A DNA stretch of 59,482 nt. It comes from Opitutus sp. GAS368 (GTDB taxonomy: Bacteria; Verrucomicrobiota; Verrucomicrobiia; Chthoniobacterales; Chthoniobacteraceae). Below are positions 1-8,630 of the stretch, piece after piece. Under the pieces are notes generated by a model that ran no database searches, was not told the DNA's origin, and worked only from the letters and a program-made list of their open reading frames with translations. The stretch lies in the NCBI GenBank assembly GCA_943329925.2, contig CALQFT020000004.1, positions 1 to 59,482 on the forward strand, given 5' to 3'. How positions within the stretch are numbered: position 1 is the stretch's first letter; every line of letters starts with the position of its first letter. The translations under genes and the position numbers were made by a program.

Positions 1-75
1 AATCTTTTTGCGCCCTTTACGGACGAGCTGGTTGATCGTTGGCATGAAACTCTGGGACTAGAGGACTGTGACTGA
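1..75 (+). CDS. 3' end of an unidentified protein (partial)
   Basis: Frame 1 is open from the first base and ends at a TGA at 73-75, encoding 24 residues that finish in a short acidic tail (GLEDCD). Composition looks coding and a terminator-like hairpin follows at 120-159, which supports a real gene end. Too little remains to name the family. The bulk of the gene lies outside the window. Confidence 0.4.
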   Translation, partial: NLFAPFTDELVDRWHETLGLEDCD

Positions 76-431
76 ATGAAATTGTGAACTGACCAATCTC
101 AAGGCGGTTTGAAGACCCTGCGACTGGCGCGACATTCAGTCGCATTACCCGCTTTTTTTCGTCCAGCGAGAAAGGACCCGGGATTAGCAAACAAGCGGCG
201 CGTAATTGCGCCAACAATATTGCCAACCAACGGCTTCGGCTCTGCTCGACAAAACACCTCTCGAGCGTCCACGGCCAACTTGACCGAAGCCGCGAGAGCG
301 AGGGCATAAGCCGACGAGAGCGCGAAGGGGGGGTGTTTGTACGCTTACCCGCCAAGCTTGGCAAGAGAGAGATGTATTTTTTTTTGTTTATTTACGTTTT
401 GCCACTCGGAGCGAGGGCCTTCATCACCCTT
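76..431. other. intergenic region, convergent gene ends
   Basis: This 356-nt stretch separates the partial plus-strand gene from the stop of the minus-strand PHP-glycosyltransferase. Apart from the hairpin at 120-160 it holds an AT-rich patch at about 372-392 (T-run plus TTTATT). The open frames on both strands are arginine/serine-rich, resemble no family, and I regard them as chance. Confidence 0.5.
120..160 (+). terminator. probable rho-independent terminator
   Basis: A 7-bp perfect stem (GCGACTG at 120-126 with CAGTCGC at 137-143, 10-nt loop) is followed about 9 nt later by a run of seven T at 153-159. It sits 45 nt past the stop of the partial gene at the left edge. The gap between stem and T-run makes it imperfect. 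Confidence 0.4.
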
Positions 432-2831
432 TTAGGAGTCTCTGTTTGCTCCAAAAAAGAGACGCGCTGCGCCAGACCAATCACCCGTTAGCTCTTCTAA
501 CAGAATGTTTTGAACAAATTCATCCCGGAGCTTAAGGTCCTCAGCCAAGAGCGCTGCCATCGAACAGAAATCCGCGTGGTCTCTGGCTCGGGTCACAAAG
601 CCCGTTTTACCATGTCCAATGAGTCCCCGGGGACCACCAGCGTCAGAAACCACGCAAGGAATCCCAGATGCGAGGGCCTCCATCACTACATTACCATAGG
701 TGTCGGTCGTACTTGGGAACACAAACACGTCAGCCGACGCGTAGGCGGCAGCCAACTCGTCACCGTGCAGATAACCCGTAAATAACGCATTTGGAATGTT
801 TTCCTGCAACTCTGAGCGGTACGGTCCGTCGCCCACTACCGCAAGGGCTGCCTTCTGACTTCCAAGGCGCTTCATCAGTGGGACAAGCATGTCCAAGTCC
901 TTTTCCTTCGACACCCTACCGACGTATAAAAGCACCGGAATACCCGGTGTCGCGCCCCGCTTGAGCCAGAATTCTGCGTCGCGCTTCCCACGGTTAAACA
1001 ATTTAATATCAAGGCCTCGCGGCAGAATGCGCAACCGCGAGGGAATCGCACCGCGGGCAATCCAGGCATCCCTATAAGGTTCGCTGTTAACAAAGAGCTC
1101 GTCCAAGCCGGTATAAAACCAGTGCATATACGTCCATGTTAAACTTTCCAAATCAACATCTTCAGTTAATATTTTGATGTATTTTGGAAAATCCGTGTGG
1201 TATATTCCTTTTACCGGCAAGCCCAACAGGCGGGCTGCAAGCAATCCCACTAAGCCAACAGGCCCTGGGGTGGATACAACGAGCTCCGTAAACCCCTCGC
1301 GATGTATATACTCCAACATCTCTAGCACTGGGGGGAAAGCCAGCTTCTGCAACTCGTACTCCGGCAATGCGAACTCTCCAATGGGCGCAAAGTTTTTAAG
1401 CGGCAATCCCTTGAGTTTGGAATCTCCCCTGCAACTTAATATGGTTACGTCAAAGCCCTCGGCACGGCCTGCAACTGCCAGTTTGGCGATGGTGGTGGAT
1501 ACTCCGTTGACGTCCTCCAGCGTGTCGGTGAGCCACGCAATTTTGTGCCCTGCGACTGCAGGCAGGTCGCACCCGTGAACAGAGCGGGAGAGTTTTCGGA
1601 GCCAACCCCGGTTGGGCGCCTCCCGTTTCAATTCAAAAAAATAGGGGGCAAGCGGCGCCATTACGGGGATGAGTACAGCAAGGTCTTGAACTGCCTGAAC
1701 GAGATTGCCCTCGGATGCCTGTTTTATAAACGACCGCACAAACTGCAAGCAAAGCCTTCCCGTAATGCGGTTTGCAATTTGAAACGCCCGCTCTTCCGTT
1801 TCCTCAATCCCCTCTAGCCGCTTGCGAAGCTCCGCCTGCATTCCGTCTCCCTCGATTTCACCCGCCAAGGCCTTCCAAAGCGAAATATTTGCGGGTTTTA
1901 GAAGCTCAAATATCTTTCCTGTGACAACTCCATCCACCGCAAGCTCAAGTTTTTGACGCCAAGTGAGGCTAGTAGGATCTTCTCCCTCCATAAACCTCCC
2001 AAGGGCCTGCTGCGCCAAGGCAGAACGCCTGACCGGCTCAAAGCGTTTACCCAAAGCGATAAACATTTTATTGTAAAGGCCGTGCGCCACGGTCAAAGGG
2101 CCGCCATGCCTGCCCTGCGGCTCGCAACGGCCCGAACTAATGTGCCCCAGAAATTCCGCGGCAGACGCGGCAGCACTCGTTGTAGTCCATGCGCGCCCCG
2201 CGAAAACCCCCGACTGATCGCCACTCCCGCCAACCAACACCTTCTCCCATGCCCGAACATGCACAGGCACAATGTCATGCCGGTTGGCGAGCGCCTCAAT
2301 CTTTCGCTCACTCAGCGACTGCATGAATTGTGTGCTGAATACGTTGGTTAGCTCCGCGCGCAAACCGCAGAGCCCCTCAAAGTGACTGAACATTAAGAGC
2401 AGCTTTTCGACGTGTACCGTCTGTAAGCGAGCATCCTGCCCGAACAAGGGATGCGCGACTGCGTGGGCCAAGTTCTGCTGAATCAAATACCCGTGCAATT
2501 CATAAAGGTTCTCCCGTAATTCCAGCAAGCTGACGTGCTGCGATGCGGTAATTCCCCAAACTAAAAGGGAAACCGGGGTGCGATCTTCTGGAAAAAGCGC
2601 AGTGATCTGCGTGGATATAAACACTCCAGGAAAGCCCCCCAGTGAGAGGCAACCCTCGATGGAATGGTGATCCGTCAGCGTAAAGTGAGTAAACCCTCGA
2701 AGTTTAAGTGCATCGTAAAGCGCACGCGGTTCGGAGTAACTCGCAGCCATCCCCAGTCGGCGAAAGAGCCATTCTTCTGGTCTACGGCTAAAACGGGAGT
2801 GCAGATGGAGATCAACCTTCGTGGGAGTCAC
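432..2831 (-). CDS. PHP-domain / GT4 glycosyltransferase fusion
   Basis: The product (799 aa from the GTG at 2831) joins two recognisable halves. The N-terminus is a PHP metal-dependent phosphoesterase-like domain, with DLHLHS a few residues after the start and TDHHSIEG about 60 residues later. The last ~400 residues are a GT-B glycosyltransferase of family 4: an N-lobe beginning IAWLTDTLEDVNGVST, a C-lobe opening YVGRVSKEKDLD, then VGDGPY and the donor-site stretch MEALASGIPCVVSDAGGPRG holding the glutamates of the EX7E motif. No signal peptide is seen, so a cytoplasmic sugar transferase, perhaps on lipids like the MgtA or SQDG-synthase group, is the best reading. The frame stays open upstream to a TTG at 3005, but those residues are basic and unlike PHP proteins; the GTG places four residues before the HxH motif. 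The gene is divergent from the DUF1501 gene at 3162. Function of the PHP half is unknown. Confidence 0.85.
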   Translation of the reverse strand: MTPTKVDLHLHSRFSRRPEEWLFRRLGMAASYSEPRALYDALKLRGFTHFTLTDHHSIEGCLSLGGFPGVFISTQITALFPEDRTPVSLLVWGITASQHVSLLELRENLYELHGYLIQQNLAHAVAHPLFGQDARLQTVHVEKLLLMFSHFEGLCGLRAELTNVFSTQFMQSLSERKIEALANRHDIVPVHVRAWEKVLVGGSGDQSGVFAGRAWTTTSAAASAAEFLGHISSGRCEPQGRHGGPLTVAHGLYNKMFIALGKRFEPVRRSALAQQALGRFMEGEDPTSLTWRQKLELAVDGVVTGKIFELLKPANISLWKALAGEIEGDGMQAELRKRLEGIEETEERAFQIANRITGRLCLQFVRSFIKQASEGNLVQAVQDLAVLIPVMAPLAPYFFELKREAPNRGWLRKLSRSVHGCDLPAVAGHKIAWLTDTLEDVNGVSTTIAKLAVAGRAEGFDVTILSCRGDSKLKGLPLKNFAPIGEFALPEYELQKLAFPPVLEMLEYIHREGFTELVVSTPGPVGLVGLLAARLLGLPVKGIYHTDFPKYIKILTEDVDLESLTWTYMHWFYTGLDELFVNSEPYRDAWIARGAIPSRLRILPRGLDIKLFNRGKRDAEFWLKRGATPGIPVLLYVGRVSKEKDLDMLVPLMKRLGSQKAALAVVGDGPYRSELQENIPNALFTGYLHGDELAAAYASADVFVFPSTTDTYGNVVMEALASGIPCVVSDAGGPRGLIGHGKTGFVTRARDHADFCSMAALLAEDLKLRDEFVQNILLEELTGDWSGAARLFFGANRDS

Positions 2832-3161
2832 AGTGCTAATGTATCGCAAGTTGAAGACGTTTGAGCGAAGAGTAAGAGACAAACTCGAAATAGTGAAGGC
2901 GGGGGATTGCTCTCGCTTCAATCGCCTTAATTTCCGCCTCAAAAAGGGACCCGGACATGCAGTGAGACGAGCAACGAGATCTCTGAAGCAACCCGCATGG
3001 CACAAAAGCTGCTAAATAAAGGTCTCTGGAAATCTCAACTGATTTTTTCTAGTTTTTCACTAAACGTTTCCTAAAGCCCGCCTTTTACTGTACTCTTGAG
3101 CTATCACCTTCATCTGGCCTCCCCTTCTCAAAACCCTGTAACCTTACGCCATTAACATCTT
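2832..3161. promoter_or_regulatory. divergent promoter region
   Basis: About 330 nt separate the divergently read PHP-glycosyltransferase and DUF1501 genes, so both promoters should lie here unless the glycosyltransferase starts further upstream (the frame is open to 3005). The stretch 3040-3160 is the more AT-rich half. I cannot pick a convincing -35/-10 pair. Confidence 0.35.
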
Positions 3162-4649
3162 ATGAATACCCCCACCAACTCCGGTTGCTCCTTCGGACCC
3201 GATAGTTCCCCGCTTCTTCATCCTGGTGACCTAGGAATCTCTTCTCGCCGCGAATTTCTGACCCGAAATGGGATTGGCTTCGGTGGACTCAGCTTGGCCG
3301 CCCTTTTCGGACTCAACCCGTTTGACGTGGAGGCGGCGGCCAATGGGGCTCCGATGGGTCCTCTGGCTCCAAAAATCGCGCACTTTCCCGCCAAGGCTAA
3401 GTCTGTGATTCAAATTTTCGCGGGGGGCGCTCCCTCAACGGTGGACACATGGGATCCGAAGCCAGAGTTGCTCAAAAACGACGGCCAAAAAATTCCCGGT
3501 TATGAGGGGGTCGCCCTCGGCTCACCCTTCAAATTTGAGAAGATGGGCAAGTCGGGCGTCGAAGTTCCGGAAATTTTCCCGCAAATTGGTAAGCACATCG
3601 ACGACATCGCAGTGCTCCGTTCGCTCTTCGCGGAAATTCCGGATCACGGTATCGCGGCGAAGATGCTCATGACGGGGTCTGCACAGCTGCCAAAACCCAG
3701 TTTGGGGTCGTGGGTGGTTTATGGTCTTGGAAGCGTCAACCAGAACATGCCTGGCTTCATCTCCCTGGGCGGTGATTCGACTTTCCGCCAGTGCGCCTTC
3801 CTTCCAGGCATATATCAAGGTTGCAACGTCAACTATGACCCGAACGCGAGCTTGTCGACCATTCTGTCCAACATCCGCAGCGAGTTCAGCAGCTTGGACC
3901 GTCAACGCCGCCAGATCGACTTGGCCTCGCAGATGAATAAGATGCACGCCGCCCAGCTCCAGAAGGATGCGCAGCTGGAAGCACGCATCGAGGCGTTCGA
4001 AATCGCCTTTAAGATGCAGACCGAGGCGACGGATGCCTTTGATGTCAGCAAGGAGCCGCAGACCATGCGTGACCTTTACGAGTTGAACCCGAACCCAGGC
4101 ACAATGGCCCGTGGAATGGGAATGGGTGGCGGCGGCCGGAATCCTGTGGGAACCAAGCTGCTCGTAGCCCGTCGTTTAGTGGAGCGCGGTGTGCGTTTCG
4201 TGCAGGTGGCAACCGGCGGCTGGGACACTCACTCGGACATCGGAACCTCGGTGGCCAGGGCGGCGACCTCCATTGACGGTCCAGCGGGTGCCTTGCTCCA
4301 AGATCTCAAGCAGCGCGGGTTGCTGGATTCTACCCTCGTGATCTGGGGCGGAGAATTCGGCCGTACCGTCACCGCGGGCGGGGGAGCCGGAAAACCGGGC
4401 CGCGACCACAATGGTAAGGCGATGGTTTCCTGGATGGCCGGCGGCGGCATCAAGGGCGGCCAAGCCTACGGGGGCACGGACGAGTTTGGCGGCCGCTCCA
4501 CCGAGAACAAAATGCACGTGCATGATTTGCACGCCACCATTCTGGCACTTCTTGGCTTCGACCACACCAAGCTGATTTATAACTACAATGGCCGCCCCTT
4601 CCGCCTCACCGACAACTTCGGGAATGTAGTGAAGGAAATCATCGCCTAA
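3162..4649 (+). CDS. DUF1501 protein, Tat-exported
   Basis: 495 residues matching the DUF1501 family, which has a sulfatase/alkaline-phosphatase-like fold and no settled biochemical role. The N-terminus carries a twin-arginine signal (SRREFL, residues ~28-33, then a hydrophobic GLSLAALFGL), so export of a folded, perhaps metal-bound, protein is expected. Family landmarks appear in order: FAGGAPSTVDTWDPKPEL near residue 87, GGWDTHSD near 352, GGEFGRT near 397, and GRDHNGKAMVSWMAGGG followed by KGGQAYGGTDEFG. The Asp/His-rich motifs sit where metal ligands lie in the related fold. In PVC bacteria such genes usually accompany DUF1549/DUF1553 cytochrome genes, as here (next gene at 4749), although the order is the reverse of the common one and a hairpin separates the two. 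Confidence 0.9.
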   Translation: MNTPTNSGCSFGPDSSPLLHPGDLGISSRREFLTRNGIGFGGLSLAALFGLNPFDVEAAANGAPMGPLAPKIAHFPAKAKSVIQIFAGGAPSTVDTWDPKPELLKNDGQKIPGYEGVALGSPFKFEKMGKSGVEVPEIFPQIGKHIDDIAVLRSLFAEIPDHGIAAKMLMTGSAQLPKPSLGSWVVYGLGSVNQNMPGFISLGGDSTFRQCAFLPGIYQGCNVNYDPNASLSTILSNIRSEFSSLDRQRRQIDLASQMNKMHAAQLQKDAQLEARIEAFEIAFKMQTEATDAFDVSKEPQTMRDLYELNPNPGTMARGMGMGGGGRNPVGTKLLVARRLVERGVRFVQVATGGWDTHSDIGTSVARAATSIDGPAGALLQDLKQRGLLDSTLVIWGGEFGRTVTAGGGAGKPGRDHNGKAMVSWMAGGGIKGGQAYGGTDEFGGRSTENKMHVHDLHATILALLGFDHTKLIYNYNGRPFRLTDNFGNVVKEIIA

Positions 4650-4661
4650 TCCATCGTATAT

Positions 4662-4700
4662 GCTGGAGCGGTTCGCTTTAGGCAACCGCTCCAGCTTTCG
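4662..4700 (+). terminator. strong hairpin between the DUF1501 and cytochrome genes
   Basis: A 12-bp perfect stem (4662-4673 with 4684-4695, loop 10 nt) begins 13 nt after the DUF1501 stop and is followed by TTTCGCTCT. The T-tract is short, so it may stop transcription only partly or stabilise the upstream message. It lies between two genes expected to be co-expressed. Confidence 0.6.
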
Positions 4701-4748
4701 CTCTGGAGACCAAAACAGCTCCATAATCCCTCGCCATTTTCCGCTTCC

Positions 4749-7700
4749 ATGAACCGTTCAAAACTCAACCGCCTCTCCCTGTGCGCAGTTCCCCTCGCCT
4801 TTTTTGCCACTGGTTCGGTGGGATTCGCTGCTGTTACGGCCGCCATAGCGCCCGAACAAAAGGAGTTTTTCGAGAACAAGATCCGTCCAATTTTAGCCAA
4901 TTCCTGTCTGGAGTGTCACTCTGCGGAGAAAGGTAAAGTGAAGGGCGGCTTAAACATGGACTCTAGGGATACTGTGCTCAAAGGGGGAGAAACAGGCCCA
5001 GCTCTGGAGCCAGGCAACGCAGCAAAAAGTCTGCTTATTAAGGCGGTCACGTGGGAGGACGACCTCCAAATGCCTCCAAAGAAAAAGCTAACACCCGAGG
5101 AAATTGCCGCGCTTAAGGAGTGGATTACCATGGGCGCGCCCGACCCTCGCGAGGCATCAAAAGTAGTCGTCAAGGACAAGAAGTCGCACTGGGCCTTTCA
5201 GCCCATCACCCGCCCGACCCCACCATCGGTGAAAAACAGCGCTTGGGTGGTCAACTCCATCGACAAGTTTGTACTGGCGAAATTAGAAGAAAAACAGATG
5301 CTCCCCGCCGCCCAGGCAGATCGGGAGGCCTTGCTGCGGAGAGCCTACTTTGACCTTATCGGATTGCCGCCTTCGCCCCGCGACATTGATGCCTTCCGAC
5401 AGGACATCAGCCCCGATGCTTTTGCTAAAGTCGTCGACCGCCTTCTGAATGATCCCGCCTATGGTGAGCGCTGGGCACGCCATTGGATGGATACTGCGCG
5501 CTACTCCGACACCTCGGGTGTGGTCGGCAATACCCGTTTCGCCGATTTCCGCTATGCGTACGCCTATTCCTACAGGGACTGGCTGATTAATTCCCTAAAC
5601 GCGGACATGCCTTACGACCAGTTTATCTTGAATCAACTGGCGGCTGACAAAGTGAAAGACAACCAAAAAGAAAACCTCGCGGCGCTGGGTTTTCTAACTG
5701 TTGGCCAACGTTTCGCAATGAAGGATGACATCATCAATGACCGCATTGATGTCATCGGACGCGGGCTTCTAGGTCTCACCATAGCCTGCGCCCGCTGCCA
5801 CGACCACAAATTCGATCCAGTCACCGCGGCGGACTACTACGCGCTCCGGGGTGTGTTTGACAGCATCACCGAGCCCAAAGAAGGCCCGATAGTCACCGGC
5901 GACGAAAAATCCAAGACGTATCAGGACTTCACCAAGAAGTTGGCGGAGATGGAGCAACACGCATACGATACTTTCTACAAGGTGCAACGGGAAATCTCAG
6001 ACGAGGCTCGCAAGAACGCTGAAAAGTACTTTGAGATCTCCTTCTACTCCCGCAGGGAGGCCTCACCGGAAGAGAAGAAAACAGGGATAGCGTTATTGGA
6101 AAAAAGTAAAGTTAACCCGGGTTCTGTGGATGAACTTGTGAAGTTCAACCCCAACCATCCCATTACCGGGCCTTTTGTCAAAATGGCCACGATCAAAGAC
6201 AATCGAGACCAGCAACTCGCACAAATTGTAGATGGGAAATCTAGGACAAAGAGCAATCCACTCGTCATTGAATTCCTCAAAAAACAGGCCAAACTGCCAT
6301 CCGACCCCCATGAAGTAGCCGTACTATTCGGTAAATTCATGTTAGAGCAGGAACCAAGGGTTGCCTCGCTCTACGCAGAAATGAGTGATCCATCCAAGGA
6401 CTTGTCCAAGTCAACAAACCGGGCAGCCATGGAAATTGCCACTTACCCACTCGCAGTAGTACCAGCTGCTGAAATGACTTTAGATAGACTCCGTAAGGAA
6501 GGCACCAGTTGGGGATTGCAGCTGGGCGGACGATTGGAAGGCCGTTCGGGATTGGCTAAGATCAATGAGTTTAAGCTCACAGCCCGCGGCGGCCCAGTTC
6601 GTGCGATGGTTGTCGAAGATCTTCCCAAACCCAAAGACTCCCAGTTGTTCATCCGCGGCAACGCGCCCAAGCAAGGCGAGGATGCAAAAATCATCCCACG
6701 CCGCTTCATCGAAATCCTCAGCCCAAACCAGACAGCCACCCCATTCAAAGAAGGCAGCGGGCGTTTCGAACTCGCTCAAGCCATTGCCAGCAAGTCCAAT
6801 CCTCTAACGGCTCGGGTGCTCGTAAACCGGGTTTGGATGTACCACTTCGGGGAAGGGCTAGTGCGGACCCCGGACGACCTTGGCAACCAAGCTGGGGCAC
6901 CTTCTCATCCAGAGCTGCTGGACTACCTCTCGACATGGTTCATGGAAGACCACGGGACGGCGAAGCCCGCCTGGTCAATGAAAAGCCTCCACAAGGCCAT
7001 CATGCTCTCCAAGACCTACCAGCAATCCAGCAATACGTCCTTCCGAACTGCCGATATGGACTACGTCAAAATGGACCCCAGCAATAGCCTGCTGTGGCAC
7101 TATAATGTACGCCGCTTGGACTTCGAATCTTTCCGAGACTCCCTTCTAACCATGGCGGGGACTTTGGATCGAGGCACAATCGGTGGCCCTTCAGTGAACA
7201 TCACCGAAGAGCCTTACTCCATGCGCCGTGCGGTTTACGGATACGTCGACAGATCCAACGTTTCTGATCTCTTGATGCAGTTTGACATGTCCAATCCGGA
7301 CCAACCCAACACGAAACGAACCTCCACTATCGTGCCGCAACAGGCTCTGTTTTTGATGAACAGCCCCTTTATCGCGGAGATCGTGCAGGGCGTTGTAAAG
7401 CGCCCCGAGGTCGTTGATGCCGTTGCACGCAACCATGATACCAACGCCGGCATTGTCGCCATATTCCGCATCGTGCTGCAACGCACCCCCTCCCAAGTGG
7501 AGAAAGAGATGGCGATGAAATTCTTGGTGAATGAAAATAAAATGCAGTCAGCGGTCAAATCACAGACGGCCCAGACAACCCTAGCGGCAACCAAGATGGC
7601 GGAGGCGACCCTCAAAAAAGCCCAAAACAATAATGGCGCTAAAAAGGCAATTCTCAACGAAGGAGAACTGGTGCAACGGGTCACCTTCAGCCCTTGGGAA

Positions 7701-7751
7701 GCTTTGGTGCAAGCCATCATGTTCTCCAACGAAGCTGCGTACGTAAACTAG
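4749..7751 (+). CDS. PSCyt1-DUF1549-DUF1553 c-type cytochrome protein
   Basis: 1000 residues with a signal peptide (hydrophobic segment at about 11-30). A planctomycete-type cytochrome domain (PSCyt1) carries heme motif C53-LEC-H57 and the usual downstream MPP motif (QMPPKKKLTPEE). DUF1549 (PSCyt2) follows, with YGERWARHWMDTARYSDT and a second CxxCH, C347-ARC-H351, in the context HDHKFDPV. The C-terminal DUF1553 (PSD1) has NPLTARVLVNRVWMYHFGEGLV and GAPSHPELLDYL. The family is secreted or periplasmic, presumably binds two hemes c, and has no proven reaction; links to polysaccharide or anaerobic surface metabolism are speculation in the field. It is very likely functionally paired with the DUF1501 gene upstream. 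A strong terminator follows at 7801. Confidence 0.92.
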   Translation: MNRSKLNRLSLCAVPLAFFATGSVGFAAVTAAIAPEQKEFFENKIRPILANSCLECHSAEKGKVKGGLNMDSRDTVLKGGETGPALEPGNAAKSLLIKAVTWEDDLQMPPKKKLTPEEIAALKEWITMGAPDPREASKVVVKDKKSHWAFQPITRPTPPSVKNSAWVVNSIDKFVLAKLEEKQMLPAAQADREALLRRAYFDLIGLPPSPRDIDAFRQDISPDAFAKVVDRLLNDPAYGERWARHWMDTARYSDTSGVVGNTRFADFRYAYAYSYRDWLINSLNADMPYDQFILNQLAADKVKDNQKENLAALGFLTVGQRFAMKDDIINDRIDVIGRGLLGLTIACARCHDHKFDPVTAADYYALRGVFDSITEPKEGPIVTGDEKSKTYQDFTKKLAEMEQHAYDTFYKVQREISDEARKNAEKYFEISFYSRREASPEEKKTGIALLEKSKVNPGSVDELVKFNPNHPITGPFVKMATIKDNRDQQLAQIVDGKSRTKSNPLVIEFLKKQAKLPSDPHEVAVLFGKFMLEQEPRVASLYAEMSDPSKDLSKSTNRAAMEIATYPLAVVPAAEMTLDRLRKEGTSWGLQLGGRLEGRSGLAKINEFKLTARGGPVRAMVVEDLPKPKDSQLFIRGNAPKQGEDAKIIPRRFIEILSPNQTATPFKEGSGRFELAQAIASKSNPLTARVLVNRVWMYHFGEGLVRTPDDLGNQAGAPSHPELLDYLSTWFMEDHGTAKPAWSMKSLHKAIMLSKTYQQSSNTSFRTADMDYVKMDPSNSLLWHYNVRRLDFESFRDSLLTMAGTLDRGTIGGPSVNITEEPYSMRRAVYGYVDRSNVSDLLMQFDMSNPDQPNTKRTSTIVPQQALFLMNSPFIAEIVQGVVKRPEVVDAVARNHDTNAGIVAIFRIVLQRTPSQVEKEMAMKFLVNENKMQSAVKSQTAQTTLAATKMAEATLKKAQNNNGAKKAILNEGELVQRVTFSPWEALVQAIMFSNEAAYVN

Positions 7752-7800
7752 TCCGCACGCACCTCAGAAACGCTCGCCTCCAGTGCGAATGCGTCGATCC

Positions 7801-7844
7801 ACCGCCCTGCAGAGTTGTCAGACGCTGCAGGGCGGTTTACTTTT
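7801..7844 (+). terminator. rho-independent terminator
   Basis: A perfect 12-bp GC-rich stem (7801-7812 with 7825-7836, 12-nt loop) is followed by TTACTTTT. It closes the DUF1501/cytochrome unit and lies 25 nt before the lutA start, which argues against the longer TTG-started version of lutA that would begin inside the loop. Confidence 0.8.
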
Positions 7845-7868
7845 GCCCAGCATCTCAACTTCTTTTTC

Positions 7869-8585
7869 ATGCGAGTCACTCTTTTTGTACCCTGCTTTAT
7901 CGACTCCCTTTACCCGAATGTCGGCATGGCCATGGTGCACGTGCTGGAACGTCTGGGCCACACCGTCGAATTTCCTGAGAACCAAACTTGCTGTGGCCAA
8001 CCCCCTTTCAACTCAGGCTATTGGGACGAGGCCCGAGCTGTCGCCTCCAAGCAAATTGCTGTTTTCAAGGACGCCGAAATAATCCTCTCCGGTTCGGGTT
8101 CCTGCGGGGCGATGTTCAAAGTTTTTTATCCCGAACTCTTCCACGGCCAACCCATGGAGGCGGAAGCCAAAGCTATCGCAGCCAAGACATGGGAATTTTC
8201 GGAGTTCCTCGTCAACAAACTAGGCGTTACCGATTTAGGAGCCCGCTTCGAGGGCCGCGCAACCTTCCACGATGGATGCCACGGACTACGCGAATTAGGC
8301 ACCAAGCTCGCGCCACGCGAATTGCTCAAACACGTCAAGGGGCTCGAACTTATTGAAATGGGCGAGGCTGAAACCTGCTGCGGCTTTGGAGGAACTTTCG
8401 CAGTGAAGTACCCTCAGATTTCCACCGCAATGGCTGAGGTCAAATGCAACTCTATTCAGGAAACCAAAGCCGACTACGTCATCAGCAACGACTCCAGCTG
8501 CCTGATGCAGATCGGCGGTTGGCTCAACCGTAACGTCGGTTCGGTAAAGTGCCTCCACCTAGCTGAAGTACTCGCCTCCCGCTAA
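7869..8585 (+). CDS. lutA: LutA/YkgE-type Fe-S oxidoreductase subunit
   Basis: 238 residues from the ATG at 7869, matching the ~238-aa LutA family. Two CCG (cysteine-rich) domains are visible: the first with VPCFIDSLYPN and CCGQPPFNSGYWDEAR, the second with DGCHGLRELG and CCGFGGTFAVKYPQIS. Such CX(n)CCG motifs bind Fe-S clusters or contact quinone-linked partners. In Bacillus and other bacteria LutA, LutB and LutC together oxidise L-lactate to pyruvate in the cytoplasm. The next two genes are lutB and lutC on the same strand, which makes the assignment firm as a complex even though the substrate here is inferred. Confidence 0.9.
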   Translation: MRVTLFVPCFIDSLYPNVGMAMVHVLERLGHTVEFPENQTCCGQPPFNSGYWDEARAVASKQIAVFKDAEIILSGSGSCGAMFKVFYPELFHGQPMEAEAKAIAAKTWEFSEFLVNKLGVTDLGARFEGRATFHDGCHGLRELGTKLAPRELLKHVKGLELIEMGEAETCCGFGGTFAVKYPQISTAMAEVKCNSIQETKADYVISNDSSCLMQIGGWLNRNVGSVKCLHLAEVLASR

Positions 8586-8630
8586 CTTACAAAATCCCTC
8601 TAGAGCCACCGCTCAAAGTCGTCTACGCCC

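Noticed and set aside
17-364. 115-residue open frame on the minus strand at the left edge
   Set aside because: Arg/Ser-rich, no family features, overlaps the hairpin and the tail of the partial plus-strand gene.
2832-3005. N-terminal extension of the PHP-glycosyltransferase from a TTG
   Set aside because: Basic, unlike a signal peptide or PHP domain; kept only as an alternative start.
7815-7868. TTG-started extension of lutA
   Set aside because: It begins within the loop of a strong terminator and is absent from the LutA family.
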